From Candidatus Zixiibacteriota bacterium (GTDB lineage: Bacteria > RBG-13-66-14 > B26-G2 > WVWN01), in the NCBI GenBank assembly GCA_030613505.1, contig JAUWLW010000011.1:3069-67068 (forward strand): a stretch of DNA of 64,000 nt, read 5' to 3'. Positions 57,288 to 64,000 of this stretch are shown piece by piece. The number at the start of each line of letters is the position of its first letter. Within the stretch, counting starts at the first letter, position 1. Made by a program: the position numbers and the translations under genes. The notes under the pieces were generated by a model. It was not told the DNA's origin, ran no database searches, and saw nothing but the letters and a program-made list of their open reading frames with translations.

Positions 57288-57316
57288 ATTATGACACCGG
57301 CCTGTACCCAAGTCAA
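57288..57316 (-). promoter_or_regulatory. Promoter of the 56128/55151 NHL operon
   Basis: Minus strand TTGACT (57311-57316), 17 bases, CATAAT (57288-57293). Confidence 0.65.
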
Positions 57317-57382
57317 GCAAAAACTATCCTAATCATTAATTATTTAGTAAGGTTGACATATGCTTATTTTAGTACGGAAAAA

Positions 57383-57430
57383 AGGGGCCGCGCGGGCCCC
57401 TGCCGAATGGGGGCGTACAGCTGTACGCCC
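57383..57430. repeat. Composite 3' repeat: terminator hairpin plus palindrome, copy B
   Basis: GGGGCCGCGCGGGCCCC with a flanking A-run (terminator on the minus strand), TGCCGAATGG, and the palindrome GGGCGTACAGCTGTACGCCC (57411-57430). It directly follows an orphan tag; same order as at 61803-61860. Confidence 0.75.
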
Positions 57431-57481
57431 CTACCGGAACAACGCCTTCACGCGGCCGAGGGAGGTGGGCGCAACGCCGGG
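57431..57481 (-). pseudogene. Orphan C-terminal tag (VAPTSLGRVKALFR)
   Basis: A perfect tag-coding stretch with TAG stop and palindrome, but no secreted gene in front: the preceding gene (57505) is a membrane protein in another frame. It is the best-preserved orphan tag. Confidence 0.7.
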
Positions 57482-57504
57482 CCTTCTCGCGTTGCGCGCC
57501 GATC

Positions 57505-58068
57505 TCAACATCCTGATAATTGGCTCAACCATATCAGTAAACCGCAAATTAATCCCACCGCGCCGCTGGTTCCGCCGAGGACGACGGTCCATTTTACCGC
57601 GCGCCAACCGGGGTATTCGTAGAGTAGCTCGCCCCGGGCGGCGGCCCCGGCGCTCGCGAAGGCGCCGTAAACGAGAAGTCCTATCCAAACGACGCCCCCC
57701 AACGTACCGCCGAAGAGGATTATTATGAAGATGACTTGCCCGAACCCTTCGGCGGCGTCGAGTCGCCCGAATATCGTCGCCACCGCGGCCCAACCTGCGA
57801 CCACATAGTAGAAGGCGAGCGTCGTCGCCGCCACGGCGAGCCAAAGCTCGAGGGCGCGAAAGAGATGGTGCCGGACGAAGGTATTAACGAAAGCTGCGGG
57901 GATCGCGAGGGGTAGCGCAACCAGGAAATACGAGCCGGCGGCTACTGACCGCGCGGCCTTATTCGATTCGACGACGTCGCGAGGCGAAGACATGGTAAAC
58001 GTTGCCGCTAAGGCGAGTGTGATACCCGCGGCCCAGGCCGCTAGACGCGCACCGCCATCGTGACGCAC
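57505..58068 (-). CDS. Multi-pass membrane protein coupled to the ferredoxin-like gene
   Basis: About 187 residues with four to five TM helices (LAAWAAGITLALAATF, SYFLVALPLAIPAAFVNTFV, FRALELWLAVAATTLAFYYV, IFIIILFGGTLGGVVWIGLL, VVLGGTSGAVGLICGLLIWL). I place the start at GTG 58068, overlapping the ferredoxin stop, because the first hydrophobic stretch precedes the only early ATG (57993), which remains the alternative. The frame upstream of this is a shadow. It may anchor or accept electrons from the ferredoxin-like protein; no haem or quinone motif is seen. Confidence 0.5.
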   Translation of the reverse strand: MRHDGGARLAAWAAGITLALAATFTMSSPRDVVESNKAARSVAAGSYFLVALPLAIPAAFVNTFVRHHLFRALELWLAVAATTLAFYYVVAGWAAVATIFGRLDAAEGFGQVIFIIILFGGTLGGVVWIGLLVYGAFASAGAAARGELLYEYPGWRAVKWTVVLGGTSGAVGLICGLLIWLSQLSGC

Positions 58069-58595
58069 GCCTCCGGGCAGACGTCGGCGCACAGGCCGCA
58101 GCCGTAGCACTTCTCGTCGGCGACGGCCAGCTTGCCGTCGGCTATCTCGCGGGCGCCGAAGTAGCACACGTCGACGCAGGTCCCGCAGGCCGCGCACGCG
58201 CCCATATCGATGCGGGCGGCGAACATCCCCCGGTCGCACGCCGCCGTCTCCACGTCCGACCGGAAGTAGTAGCAGCAGTCGTCGCAGCAGAAGCAGATCC
58301 CCTGGACGCGGGTTTTGTCCTCCTCGTACCGGAACGGCCGGACGACGAGGCGCTTGTCCTCCGCCTCCTTCATTATCCCGGCGACGAAGTCGGCGCCTAC
58401 CTCGCGGAAGTCGGAGCCGGTCCCGGCCATCTGCGTGTCGAAGAAGAGGCACACGTCGGCGCGGGAGCGTTGACACCCCGGCTCACCCTCACGGCAGCCG
58501 CAGTTGGAGACCCAGAACTTGTCGAACCCGGCGATCAGCTCCTCCGCCTCCTCGCGCGTCGCGACGTAGTGGAAATGCAGCTCGTCGTCTTTCAT
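58041..58595 (-). CDS. Ferredoxin-like protein with two [4Fe-4S] motifs and Cys-rich N-domain
   Basis: I start at ATG 58595 (GGAGGTAATATT upstream); 184 residues. The N-terminal domain contains KFWVSNCGCREGEPGCQRSR and ADVCLFFD, then GICFCCDDCCYYF. The C-terminal 60 residues hold two 4Fe-4S clusters, CAACGTCVDVC and CYGCGLCADVCPEACVTMA. Similar proteins are found next to oxidoreductases and corrinoid proteins; here no such enzyme is adjacent. Likely cytoplasmic electron carrier. Its stop overlaps the membrane-protein gene. Confidence 0.8.
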   Translation of the reverse strand: MKDDELHFHYVATREEAEELIAGFDKFWVSNCGCREGEPGCQRSRADVCLFFDTQMAGTGSDFREVGADFVAGIMKEAEDKRLVVRPFRYEEDKTRVQGICFCCDDCCYYFRSDVETAACDRGMFAARIDMGACAACGTCVDVCYFGAREIADGKLAVADEKCYGCGLCADVCPEACVTMAVRV

Positions 58596-58711
58596 AATAT
58601 TACCTCCAAGCGTTAACAAGGGGCTTAAGCCCCCTGGCCGGCGCGCCGCCGTCAAGGGGGAAAGCCTCCCGCGGCGCCGCTACGTTACGAAAGGAAATAC
58701 GAAGCCGTATA

Positions 58712-59659
58712 TTAAAACGCGCGGACGACCGACGGTAGTATTTGGACCGCGAACGCGAAGGCAAAGGGTAGCAGGACGGACGATAAAAATATAATAATAA
58801 AAAACGAGGTGGCGTCGAATTTCCTCTCGGCGACGTCGTCCGGCGCAAGCTGCCGCCCCGCTACTAACGCGAGGTAAAAAAGCGGCAACCACGCGAAAAT
58901 CGTCGCGGCAAGGCCGACGTCGTAGCGTCGGGAAAAACACGCCACTATCAGCGCCGCCGGCAACGCGGCAAGCAACCCCCAGCGCACGGGCCGCCACACC
59001 GGCGCGAGTTCCCTCGTTAACGCCCGGCCAAAATGATACCGTCGGGCGGTCGCGCCGCGGTACCGCGTTACGACGAGAGCATACAAGAGGAAGTAGGCCG
59101 CGGCGATGGCGGCGGCGACGGCGAGGTAATGGCCTATTATGAAACTCCATACCCGCGTAGGCTCTTCGGCCCGGTAAGAAACCGCCAGGCCGCCAACGGC
59201 GACGGCCGCCAAGAGAGAAACGGGCCAGAAGCCGAAGACCACCGCCACGTCGAGTAGTTTCTTTTTCCCCTCCTCGGTCGCCGGCACCGCGGCCCGTTGG
59301 AGGGCGTACGGCGCGCGAAGTAAAAAAGACGCGTTAATCCACAACGCCGCTAAGTAAAAAGCGCCGAGCGCCATACGGCTCAGGTCGCCGGGGAGGTCGA
59401 CAAGCTCGTACAGGAAAGAGGCGACGACGAAAACGGTCACGTAACTCGCTACGCGGAAAAACTCCCGCACCGTAACGGGCGACGAATCGCCCGCAGAAGC
59501 GAAGGCCTTTAAAAGCGGGCCGGCGGCAACTGCGAAATACAACGCCGTGAGCGCCAGCCACGGGTAAGGTAAATAAAAGAGCAACCCGGCGTACGCCGCG
59601 GCCGCCGTCGCGTACCATACTACGTAAACCGACCTGGATACTTTGGCCTCGGCCTCCAT
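58712..59659 (-). CDS. Integral membrane protein with about eight TM helices
   Basis: A 315-residue protein starting MEAEAKVSRSVYVVWYATAA. Hydrophobic helices include AYAGLLFYLPYPWLALTALY, YVTVFVVASFLYEL, MALGAFYLAALWINASFLL, VVFGFWPVSLLAAVAVGGLA, YLAVAAAIAAAYFLLYALVV, WGLLAALPAALIVACF and TSFFIIIFLSSVLLPFAFAF. No motif of a known transporter or enzyme is recognised. It is monocistronic. Confidence 0.65.
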   Translation of the reverse strand: MEAEAKVSRSVYVVWYATAAAAYAGLLFYLPYPWLALTALYFAVAAGPLLKAFASAGDSSPVTVREFFRVASYVTVFVVASFLYELVDLPGDLSRMALGAFYLAALWINASFLLRAPYALQRAAVPATEEGKKKLLDVAVVFGFWPVSLLAAVAVGGLAVSYRAEEPTRVWSFIIGHYLAVAAAIAAAYFLLYALVVTRYRGATARRYHFGRALTRELAPVWRPVRWGLLAALPAALIVACFSRRYDVGLAATIFAWLPLFYLALVAGRQLAPDDVAERKFDATSFFIIIFLSSVLLPFAFAFAVQILPSVVRAF

Positions 59660-59676
59660 AACGTAAATATGCGAAA

Positions 59677-59703
59677 AAGGCGCGCCGCCGTCAAGGGCGG
59701 AGC
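59677..59703. repeat. GC-rich dispersed repeat, also at 61012 and 58637
   Basis: AAAAGGCGCGCCGCCGTCAA then GGGCGGA, occurring upstream of the start codons at 59659, upstream of the Fic gene (61012-61038) and, shortened, at 58637-58662. Confidence 0.65.
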
Positions 59704-59749
59704 GTCGCGGGCCGGTATATTGTCATTTAAATACGGCAATAACGTAAAA

Positions 59750-59800
59750 ATAGAATTGCGAAAAACACAAATTCTTTCCCTGGAATTGCGAAAAACCGCT
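59750..59800. repeat. Direct repeat GAATTGCGAAAAAC downstream of the Fic gene
   Basis: Two copies about 30 bp apart in an A/T-rich 120-bp gap. The first is inside AGAATT...AATTCT, an inverted repeat. Role unknown. Confidence 0.55.
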
Positions 59801-59825
59801 CTTAATTACAAATTTCAGTCATAAC

Positions 59826-60992
59826 TCACTCAGAAAAAAGGATTTCGAAAATCGGATCGGCGATAAAAGCCTTCGGATATTTAATTTCCCCTAACTGACT
59901 TAAGATACCCAATTCGACTAATCTATTTACGCAATCCCTCGCAACGCTATATTTAACGCTTAATATTACCGCCGCTGATTTATAAGTAATAACCGGATTT
60001 CCTATTAAAGCTTCTGCTAGCTCAACGTCAGAAGCCGATGCCCTGGGGCGCTTTATCAGCTCGCGCCAATCCTTCCTAAGTGCGTCCAAAGCGTTAATAC
60101 GCCTTCCAACGTCCGCAGCTTGGGTTCTAATAGCTTCCAGGAAAAAAAGTATCCATTCGCGCCACGCACCTTTGGTACTAACTTCAAACATCAAATCACA
60201 GTAGGCCTCTTTATTATTTTCAAAGTAACGGCTCAGGTGTAGTAACGGGGTGGGTAAAAGGCCCCAATAAACTAATAAAAATATAACTAACAACCTGCCT
60301 ATCCGGCCGTTCCCGTCCCGGAACGGATGGATCGTTTCGAATTGGTAGTGGATAAACGCAAGCCTTACCAACTTTGGATAATTGTCATTCGCGTGTAGGT
60401 ATTTCTCAAACGCGTCCAGGCAATTTTCAATTTCCGGCGGTGGCGGCGGTATAAAAACGGCTTCTTGAACCGTCCCGCGTCCTCTTACGCCTACCTGGAG
60501 GCGCCGGAACTGACCTAACTCTGCTTCCCCTCCACGCACCCCGGTCATTAGTATTTTGTGCAATTCGCGTATTAACCTTAAACTCAAAGGAGTTTTCGTT
60601 TGGTCCAAAGCATACTCAATCGCGGCGACGTAATTAAATACTTCCTTTAAGGCGGCAGCCCGGGGGTCGGTTTCAAACCCCGGTAGTTTAAGTTGCCCAG
60701 CTTCGTACGCGTACAGGTCTTTAATATCGACGACGGTACCCTCAATGATCGATCCTAGGCGCGCCTCCCGGCGAATAAAAGGCCGAACGAATAGGTTAGC
60801 ATTCTCGACTTTTCTACCCAGGCCGTCCAACGCGCCCAAAGCGAGCGAAGCCTCCTCGACCGCGCCAGTTAAATCGCTCAAATCTATGCGAGGCGGAAGA
60901 GGCTTAGGTATAAACGCCCAATCGCCTCCGTATTTCGTCGAAATCGGGACGAGTTTACCGGGGGCGTCTTCCGTAAAAAGGCCAGCGTCCAT
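59826..60992 (-). CDS. Fic/DOC family AMP-transferase-like protein with C-terminal winged helix
   Basis: I start at ATG 60992; a TTG at 61010 is also possible. 388 residues. The Fic motif HPFRDGNGRIGRLL (complete HPFx[DE]GNGRxxR) indicates active AMPylation. The N-terminal inhibitory helix reads RLGSIIEGT, with Gly where the first Ser/Thr of the (S/T)xxxE(G/N) motif is usual. The C-terminal part (NPVITYKSAAVILSVKYSVA RDCVNRLVELGIL) is a winged helix. Such proteins modify cellular targets and regulate themselves. Codon use is clearly more A/T-rich than in neighbours, pointing to recent transfer. Confidence 0.85.
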   Translation of the reverse strand: MDAGLFTEDAPGKLVPISTKYGGDWAFIPKPLPPRIDLSDLTGAVEEASLALGALDGLGRKVENANLFVRPFIRREARLGSIIEGTVVDIKDLYAYEAGQLKLPGFETDPRAAALKEVFNYVAAIEYALDQTKTPLSLRLIRELHKILMTGVRGGEAELGQFRRLQVGVRGRGTVQEAVFIPPPPPEIENCLDAFEKYLHANDNYPKLVRLAFIHYQFETIHPFRDGNGRIGRLLVIFLLVYWGLLPTPLLHLSRYFENNKEAYCDLMFEVSTKGAWREWILFFLEAIRTQAADVGRRINALDALRKDWRELIKRPRASASDVELAEALIGNPVITYKSAAVILSVKYSVARDCVNRLVELGILSQLGEIKYPKAFIADPIFEILFSE

Positions 60993-61043
60993 CGAACACG
61001 ATAATATCAAAAAAGGCGCGCCGCCGTCAAGGGCGGACGTCGC

Positions 61044-61679
61044 TCAGTCGGTTACTCCCGGCGGCAGGTGTACCGCGAAGGTGCAGCGCTCGTCGCCCCG
61101 CATGACGGACCGGAGGACCTCGACGCGCACCGGCCTCTCGACGATGAACTCCCAGATACGGCCGTACCACCCGCCGCCGCAGCAGCAGTAGGGCTCCGGC
61201 GCGGGCGTCGTCGCCGCCCCGGCCCGGGCCAGCGGGCAGTGGCAATAGGCGACCCGCCTCTCGTCCGGCGTTTGGGCGGCCGCGAACGCCTCGGCGTCGC
61301 CGGGGGCCTTGGTCTCGTAGATGACGTCGCCCTCGCGGTAAGGGCGGGAGTGCTTTTCGGGGTCGCGGGCCATGGCCTCGAAGACCGCGTCCACGCCGCC
61401 GGCCTCTCGGTAAATTTTCCGCAGCTCGAGCAGCGGCTCGTCGCCGAACTCCTCGACGAAGACGCAGGCCCGGCGTTCCATTATCTTCTCGCGCGTCGCG
61501 ACGTCGGGGACGGCCTCGGCCAGCCGCTCCATCGCCAGCCGCGACCAGGCCGCGCGCTCCTCGGGGGAGGCTTCGGCCAGCTCCCGGTGGCCCTCCAGGA
61601 CCCGCTCGCTGACGCCCGGGCCGGCGTGCTCGTCGATAAGCCGGGCCCACTTGGCCATCTTTTCCTCCAACCAACCCAT
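61044..61679 (-). CDS. Cys-rich cytoplasmic protein, ATC-hydrolase/V4R-like
   Basis: A 211-residue protein (MGWLEEKMAKWARLIDEHAG). The N-terminal half is helical. The C-terminal half contains CHCPLAR, YCCCGGGWYGRIWEFIVERP and VEVLRSVMRGDERCTFAVHL, a pattern seen in L-2-amino-thiazoline-4-carboxylic-acid-hydrolase-like and V4R-type proteins ('C..CGGG....E...G.PV.VE...S...GD..C.F.I'). It may bind a metal or small thiol compound. No operon partner; palindromic repeat upstream. Confidence 0.55.
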   Translation of the reverse strand: MGWLEEKMAKWARLIDEHAGPGVSERVLEGHRELAEASPEERAAWSRLAMERLAEAVPDVATREKIMERRACVFVEEFGDEPLLELRKIYREAGGVDAVFEAMARDPEKHSRPYREGDVIYETKAPGDAEAFAAAQTPDERRVAYCHCPLARAGAATTPAPEPYCCCGGGWYGRIWEFIVERPVRVEVLRSVMRGDERCTFAVHLPPGVTD

Positions 61680-61717
61680 ACGTGACCTCCTTGCCTACAA
61701 GGTGACCGGCCCGCCCC

Positions 61718-61739
61718 GGGGCGCACAGCGGTGCGCCCC
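61718..61739. repeat. GGGGCGCACAG...CGCCCC palindrome
   Basis: 22-bp palindrome with one central mismatch, upstream of gene 61044; flanked by TATAAAAA. Confidence 0.7.
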
Positions 61740-61802
61740 TATAAAAACAAACGTTGCCGGCGGCCATTATAGGGCGGCGGCGGCTCGGCGTCAAGGGGGG
61801 AT

Positions 61803-61856
61803 GAAAAAGGGGCCGCAGGGGCCCCTTCCGAAGTAGGGGCGTACAGCTGTACGCCC
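61803..61856. repeat. Composite 3' repeat: terminator hairpin plus palindrome, copy C
   Basis: AAAAAGGGGCCGC-GGGGCCCC (terminator on the minus strand), TTCCGAAG, then the palindrome GGGCGTACAGCTGTACGCCC (61837-61856, extended by GTAG/CTAC to 28 bp). Confidence 0.75.
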
Positions 61857-61895
61857 CTACCGGAATAACGCCTTCACGCGGCCGGGGTGCCGGCG
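61857..61895 (-). pseudogene. Orphan C-terminal tag (RRHPGRVKALFR)
   Basis: Two bases after the stop of the FG-GAP gene 61898, in another frame, the minus strand encodes RRHPGRVKALFR and TAG, followed by the palindrome. Same arrangement as at 49873-49911. Confidence 0.65.
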
Positions 61896-61897
61896 GC

Positions 61898-63841
61898 CTA
61901 CCGAATCACGACCATCCGCTTCGCCGCGGCCTCGCCCGCTGCCTCCAGGCGGTAGGTGTAGACGCCGGGCGCGAGGTAAGACACGTCAAGCTCAAGCTTA
62001 TTCGCGCCCGCGACTGCTGATACGACGCTGGAAGCGACCTTCCGGCCAGCCAGGTCGTATATAGCGAGCGTCGCGTCGCAGGCCGCGGCCACCGAGAACG
62101 CGACCGTCGTGACGCCGCGAGCCGGGTTGGGCCGGTTCTGCGCCAGCGCGAAGGAGGTTTTGGCGCCCGTCGTACATTCGACCGGGCCGTGGCGCTCAGG
62201 CGCCCCCGCCAGCGGTACGACCTCCAACCAGTAGCGATACGTCTTTCCGGCAGCCACGCCCTCGTCCAGATAGCGATACGGCGAGCGGCCGGTGATTAGC
62301 CCGTCGTTTATCTTAACGGGTTCGGCGGCGACCTCGGCCGCCTTGACGTCCCGCAGGACGTTGAACCCGCCGACCGGTTCGTTCACCTCCCAGCGGAGCG
62401 CGACGCCCTTCGCGGCCGGCGAGGCGGCGAAATTCTTGACGTGTACGCCGATATCGCACCGATTTAAGAATAGTAGGTTAGGACCGCCGGTGGGGCCGGA
62501 AACGCCGACGCACGCTACCGCGACGTCCGGGTAGCCGTCGGCGTCGACGTCGCCCACGCGGTTATCGATAGTCCCGTAGGGGTAGGGGGAGTATTCCCAC
62601 GAGGGTTGTTTCAATAAATTACCGCCTTCACGGAAATACGCGATTACTGCGCCGCCGCAGGCCTGTATGAGGTCCAACAGGCCGTCGGCGTCGGCGTCCG
62701 CCAGGCACGAATTATTGCAATGGGTGTAGTAACCGGATTCCCAGCTCGGCGTCTTGGGCAGTACGCCGCGGTTGGAATAGTAGATGTCGGCGTACGGGTC
62801 GTGTTCCCCCCCCCGGCCGCATATACCCTTGAGCAGGTCGAGCCAGCCGTCGCCGTTGACGTCGCCCCACGCCAGCGCGTCGCAACGGCCCGCGGGCGGG
62901 TCGTTCTTCCAGTAATGCGTCTTGGCGAGGGTACCGTTTTCGTTGCGGAACAAGTAGACGAACCCCTCCGTCACGCCGAGGCTGGCGCGGGTACCGCCCG
63001 CCAGGTCCATGTCGCCGTCGCCGTCGGCGTCGCCCCAGGCTGCGTGGTTGGCGTCCGAATATCCCGCCGACCACGACGGCGACTTCTCCAGCGTCCCGGC
63101 GTTGTTCTTGAAGACGTAGAACCTATCGACGTACGAATCCACGACCGCCAACTCGAGATAGCCGTCGTTGTCGACGTCGCCCCAGGCGAAGCACGCCGCC
63201 CATCCCCCGGGCAGCGCCGTGCTCCACGACGGCGTGCCCTCCAGGCCGGTGCCCGTGTTCTTGTAGATCTTGATAAACGCGTCGCCGCCTATGGCCACGT
63301 CGACGTCGCCGTCGGCGTCGTAGTCGGCTTCCATCACGGTCCAGGTCTCCACGCGGGCGGTCGACAGCCACGACGGCGTCTTTTCCAGCGCGCCGTCGCG
63401 GTTGAAGTAAATCACGTCGCGGTTGTCGGTCTGCGCGCGGTCCTCGTTGCCGGCGAAGAAGTCGAGGCGGTTCGACCATTTATAATCCACGTCGACGCGG
63501 GCGCCGTTCGCGGGCGCGTTCTTGAGGGAGAACCAACCGGCCCGGGCGTCGAAGCAGTAATCGGCCCGCGGCACGGCCTTGCCGTTTACGCGGACCTCGG
63601 CGATAGTGAGCGCGGGGTAATGGCGGAGGTAAAATACGTGGCTTTGGCCGTCGCCGGTGCTCTTTTCGCCCTTGGTGACTTGCCACCCGTCGCCGTTGAA
63701 GTCGGCCAGCGCCATTTCTATCGTAGACCGTTGGTCGGCGCTCTCCCAATCGGGCTGATACCCGAACGGCACGGCGCCCCACGCGCAAAAGGCCGCCAGC
63801 GCCGTCAGCGCCGCGGCCGTCGTTATCGCGAGCTTCTTCAT
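61898..63841 (-). CDS. FG-GAP/VCBS-repeat surface protein with T9SS-like C-terminal domain
   Basis: A 647-residue protein. Signal peptide MKKLAITTAAALTALAAFCAWG is that of the NHL genes. FG-GAP repeats with calcium-type loops follow (EADYDADGDVDVAIGGDAFI, WGDVDNDGYLELAVVDSYVD, WGDADGDGDMDLAGGTRASL, VGDVDADGYPDVAVACVGVS). A fibronectin-like stretch and the terminal domain FALAQNRPNPARGVTTVAFS ... GVYTYRLEAAGEAAAKRMVV IR end it. The last domain is almost identical to that of 49913-51850 although the propellers differ. Probably surface-displayed by a type-IX-like route. Confidence 0.85.
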   Translation of the reverse strand: MKKLAITTAAALTALAAFCAWGAVPFGYQPDWESADQRSTIEMALADFNGDGWQVTKGEKSTGDGQSHVFYLRHYPALTIAEVRVNGKAVPRADYCFDARAGWFSLKNAPANGARVDVDYKWSNRLDFFAGNEDRAQTDNRDVIYFNRDGALEKTPSWLSTARVETWTVMEADYDADGDVDVAIGGDAFIKIYKNTGTGLEGTPSWSTALPGGWAACFAWGDVDNDGYLELAVVDSYVDRFYVFKNNAGTLEKSPSWSAGYSDANHAAWGDADGDGDMDLAGGTRASLGVTEGFVYLFRNENGTLAKTHYWKNDPPAGRCDALAWGDVNGDGWLDLLKGICGRGGEHDPYADIYYSNRGVLPKTPSWESGYYTHCNNSCLADADADGLLDLIQACGGAVIAYFREGGNLLKQPSWEYSPYPYGTIDNRVGDVDADGYPDVAVACVGVSGPTGGPNLLFLNRCDIGVHVKNFAASPAAKGVALRWEVNEPVGGFNVLRDVKAAEVAAEPVKINDGLITGRSPYRYLDEGVAAGKTYRYWLEVVPLAGAPERHGPVECTTGAKTSFALAQNRPNPARGVTTVAFSVAAACDATLAIYDLAGRKVASSVVSAVAGANKLELDVSYLAPGVYTYRLEAAGEAAAKRMVVIR

Positions 63842-63905
63842 TTCCCTTTACCTCCTCGAGCTACTGCCCTCTGCGATTAAATATAACAGAAAATCCCGAA
63901 CAGCT
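63842..63905 (-). promoter_or_regulatory. Shared 5' module, copy 4
   Basis: Minus strand GTAGCTGTTCGGGATTTTCTG, TTATATTTAATC, AGAGGGCAGTAGCTCGAGGA and GGAGG before the ATG; here it drives an FG-GAP gene, not an NHL gene. Confidence 0.5.
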
Positions 63906-63910
63906 ACAAC

Positions 63911-63940
63911 TAAAAAAGGGCCGACGCGAAGGTCGGCCCT
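63911..63940 (-). terminator. Hairpin terminator of a gene beyond the window
   Basis: GGGCCGACC-TTCG-CGTCGGCCC-type stem (63918-63939) followed by TTTTTTAG on the minus strand; it would end a gene lying to the right of the window. Confidence 0.65.
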
Positions 63941-64000
63941 TACATATCTATAAAGGCTTAAGGTGGACGCACCTAAAGGTACGCCCCTACGAAACCGGCG

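Noticed and set aside
57993-58476. Upstream extension of the membrane-protein frame over the ferredoxin gene
   Set aside because: The extension is Arg/Gly-rich shadow sequence opposite in phase to a strongly supported ferredoxin-like gene.

Overview
The window looks like a piece of a G+C-rich genome from an uncultured, Gram-negative-type bacterium. The signs are many signal-peptide proteins built from NHL or FG-GAP repeats, two proteins ending in a type-IX-secretion-like C-terminal domain (pattern PNPAR...GVYTYRLE...RMVV[VI]R), and outer-membrane-barrel proteins. This style is typical of FCB-related candidate phyla; the species cannot be named from the sequence. No ribosomal RNA is present and the only tRNA seen is tRNA-Pro(TGG).

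Region 1 (1 to about 44.6 kb) is a prophage with a Mu-like head and a long-tailed-phage tail. From left to right: primase (cut by the window start), excisionase-like protein, repressor, tyrosine integrase, tRNA-Pro, lysis genes (single-TM protein, PGRP amidase, holin-like and XhlA-like proteins), tail tip and fibre genes, a very short tape measure, tail-assembly chaperone with a -1 frameshift site, tail tube, tail completion protein, capsid, decoration protein, protease/scaffold, portal and terminase. Most phage genes are on the minus strand and closely packed.

This phage backbone is interrupted many times by cargo that is richer in A/T, often has its own promoter, and resembles the host secretome. 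The cargo includes NHL six-bladed beta-propellers, a family of small caspase-like proteins (HG...C dyad), M15-type peptidases and paralogous secreted 347/356-residue proteins. It also includes a plus-strand island at 15.4-20.7 kb: a PhzF isomerase, an ICMT-like methyltransferase, two secreted zinc-ribbon barrels, a broken methyltransferase and a tagged secreted protein. The cargo beside the head genes is bounded by three near-identical copies plus one chimeric copy of a gp36-like head-tail connector gene and by four copies of a roughly 75-bp element. The most interesting block is an operon at 21.5-26.7 kb: caspase-like protein, membrane-anchored NHL propeller, second membrane-anchored propeller, second caspase-like protein, lipoprotein. 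It has the layout of a receptor/effector system.

Region 2 (44.7-64 kb) is chromosomal or genomic-island DNA: seven more NHL propellers, two cupins, two FG-GAP proteins, a barrel-TPR protein, a small secreted domain protein, a ferredoxin-like gene with a membrane partner, an eight-TM protein, a Fic protein and a Cys-rich protein. Eight secreted proteins across the whole window end in the same 12-14-residue tag, roughly P-x-S-L-G-R-V-K-A-L-F-R. Four further copies of the tag DNA stand alone after other genes. Several copies sit in a repeat unit of tag, TAG stop, palindrome and terminator. A shared 5' module (promoter, leader, signal peptide) precedes both NHL and FG-GAP genes, so this secretome appears to be assembled from exchangeable 5', middle and 3' modules.
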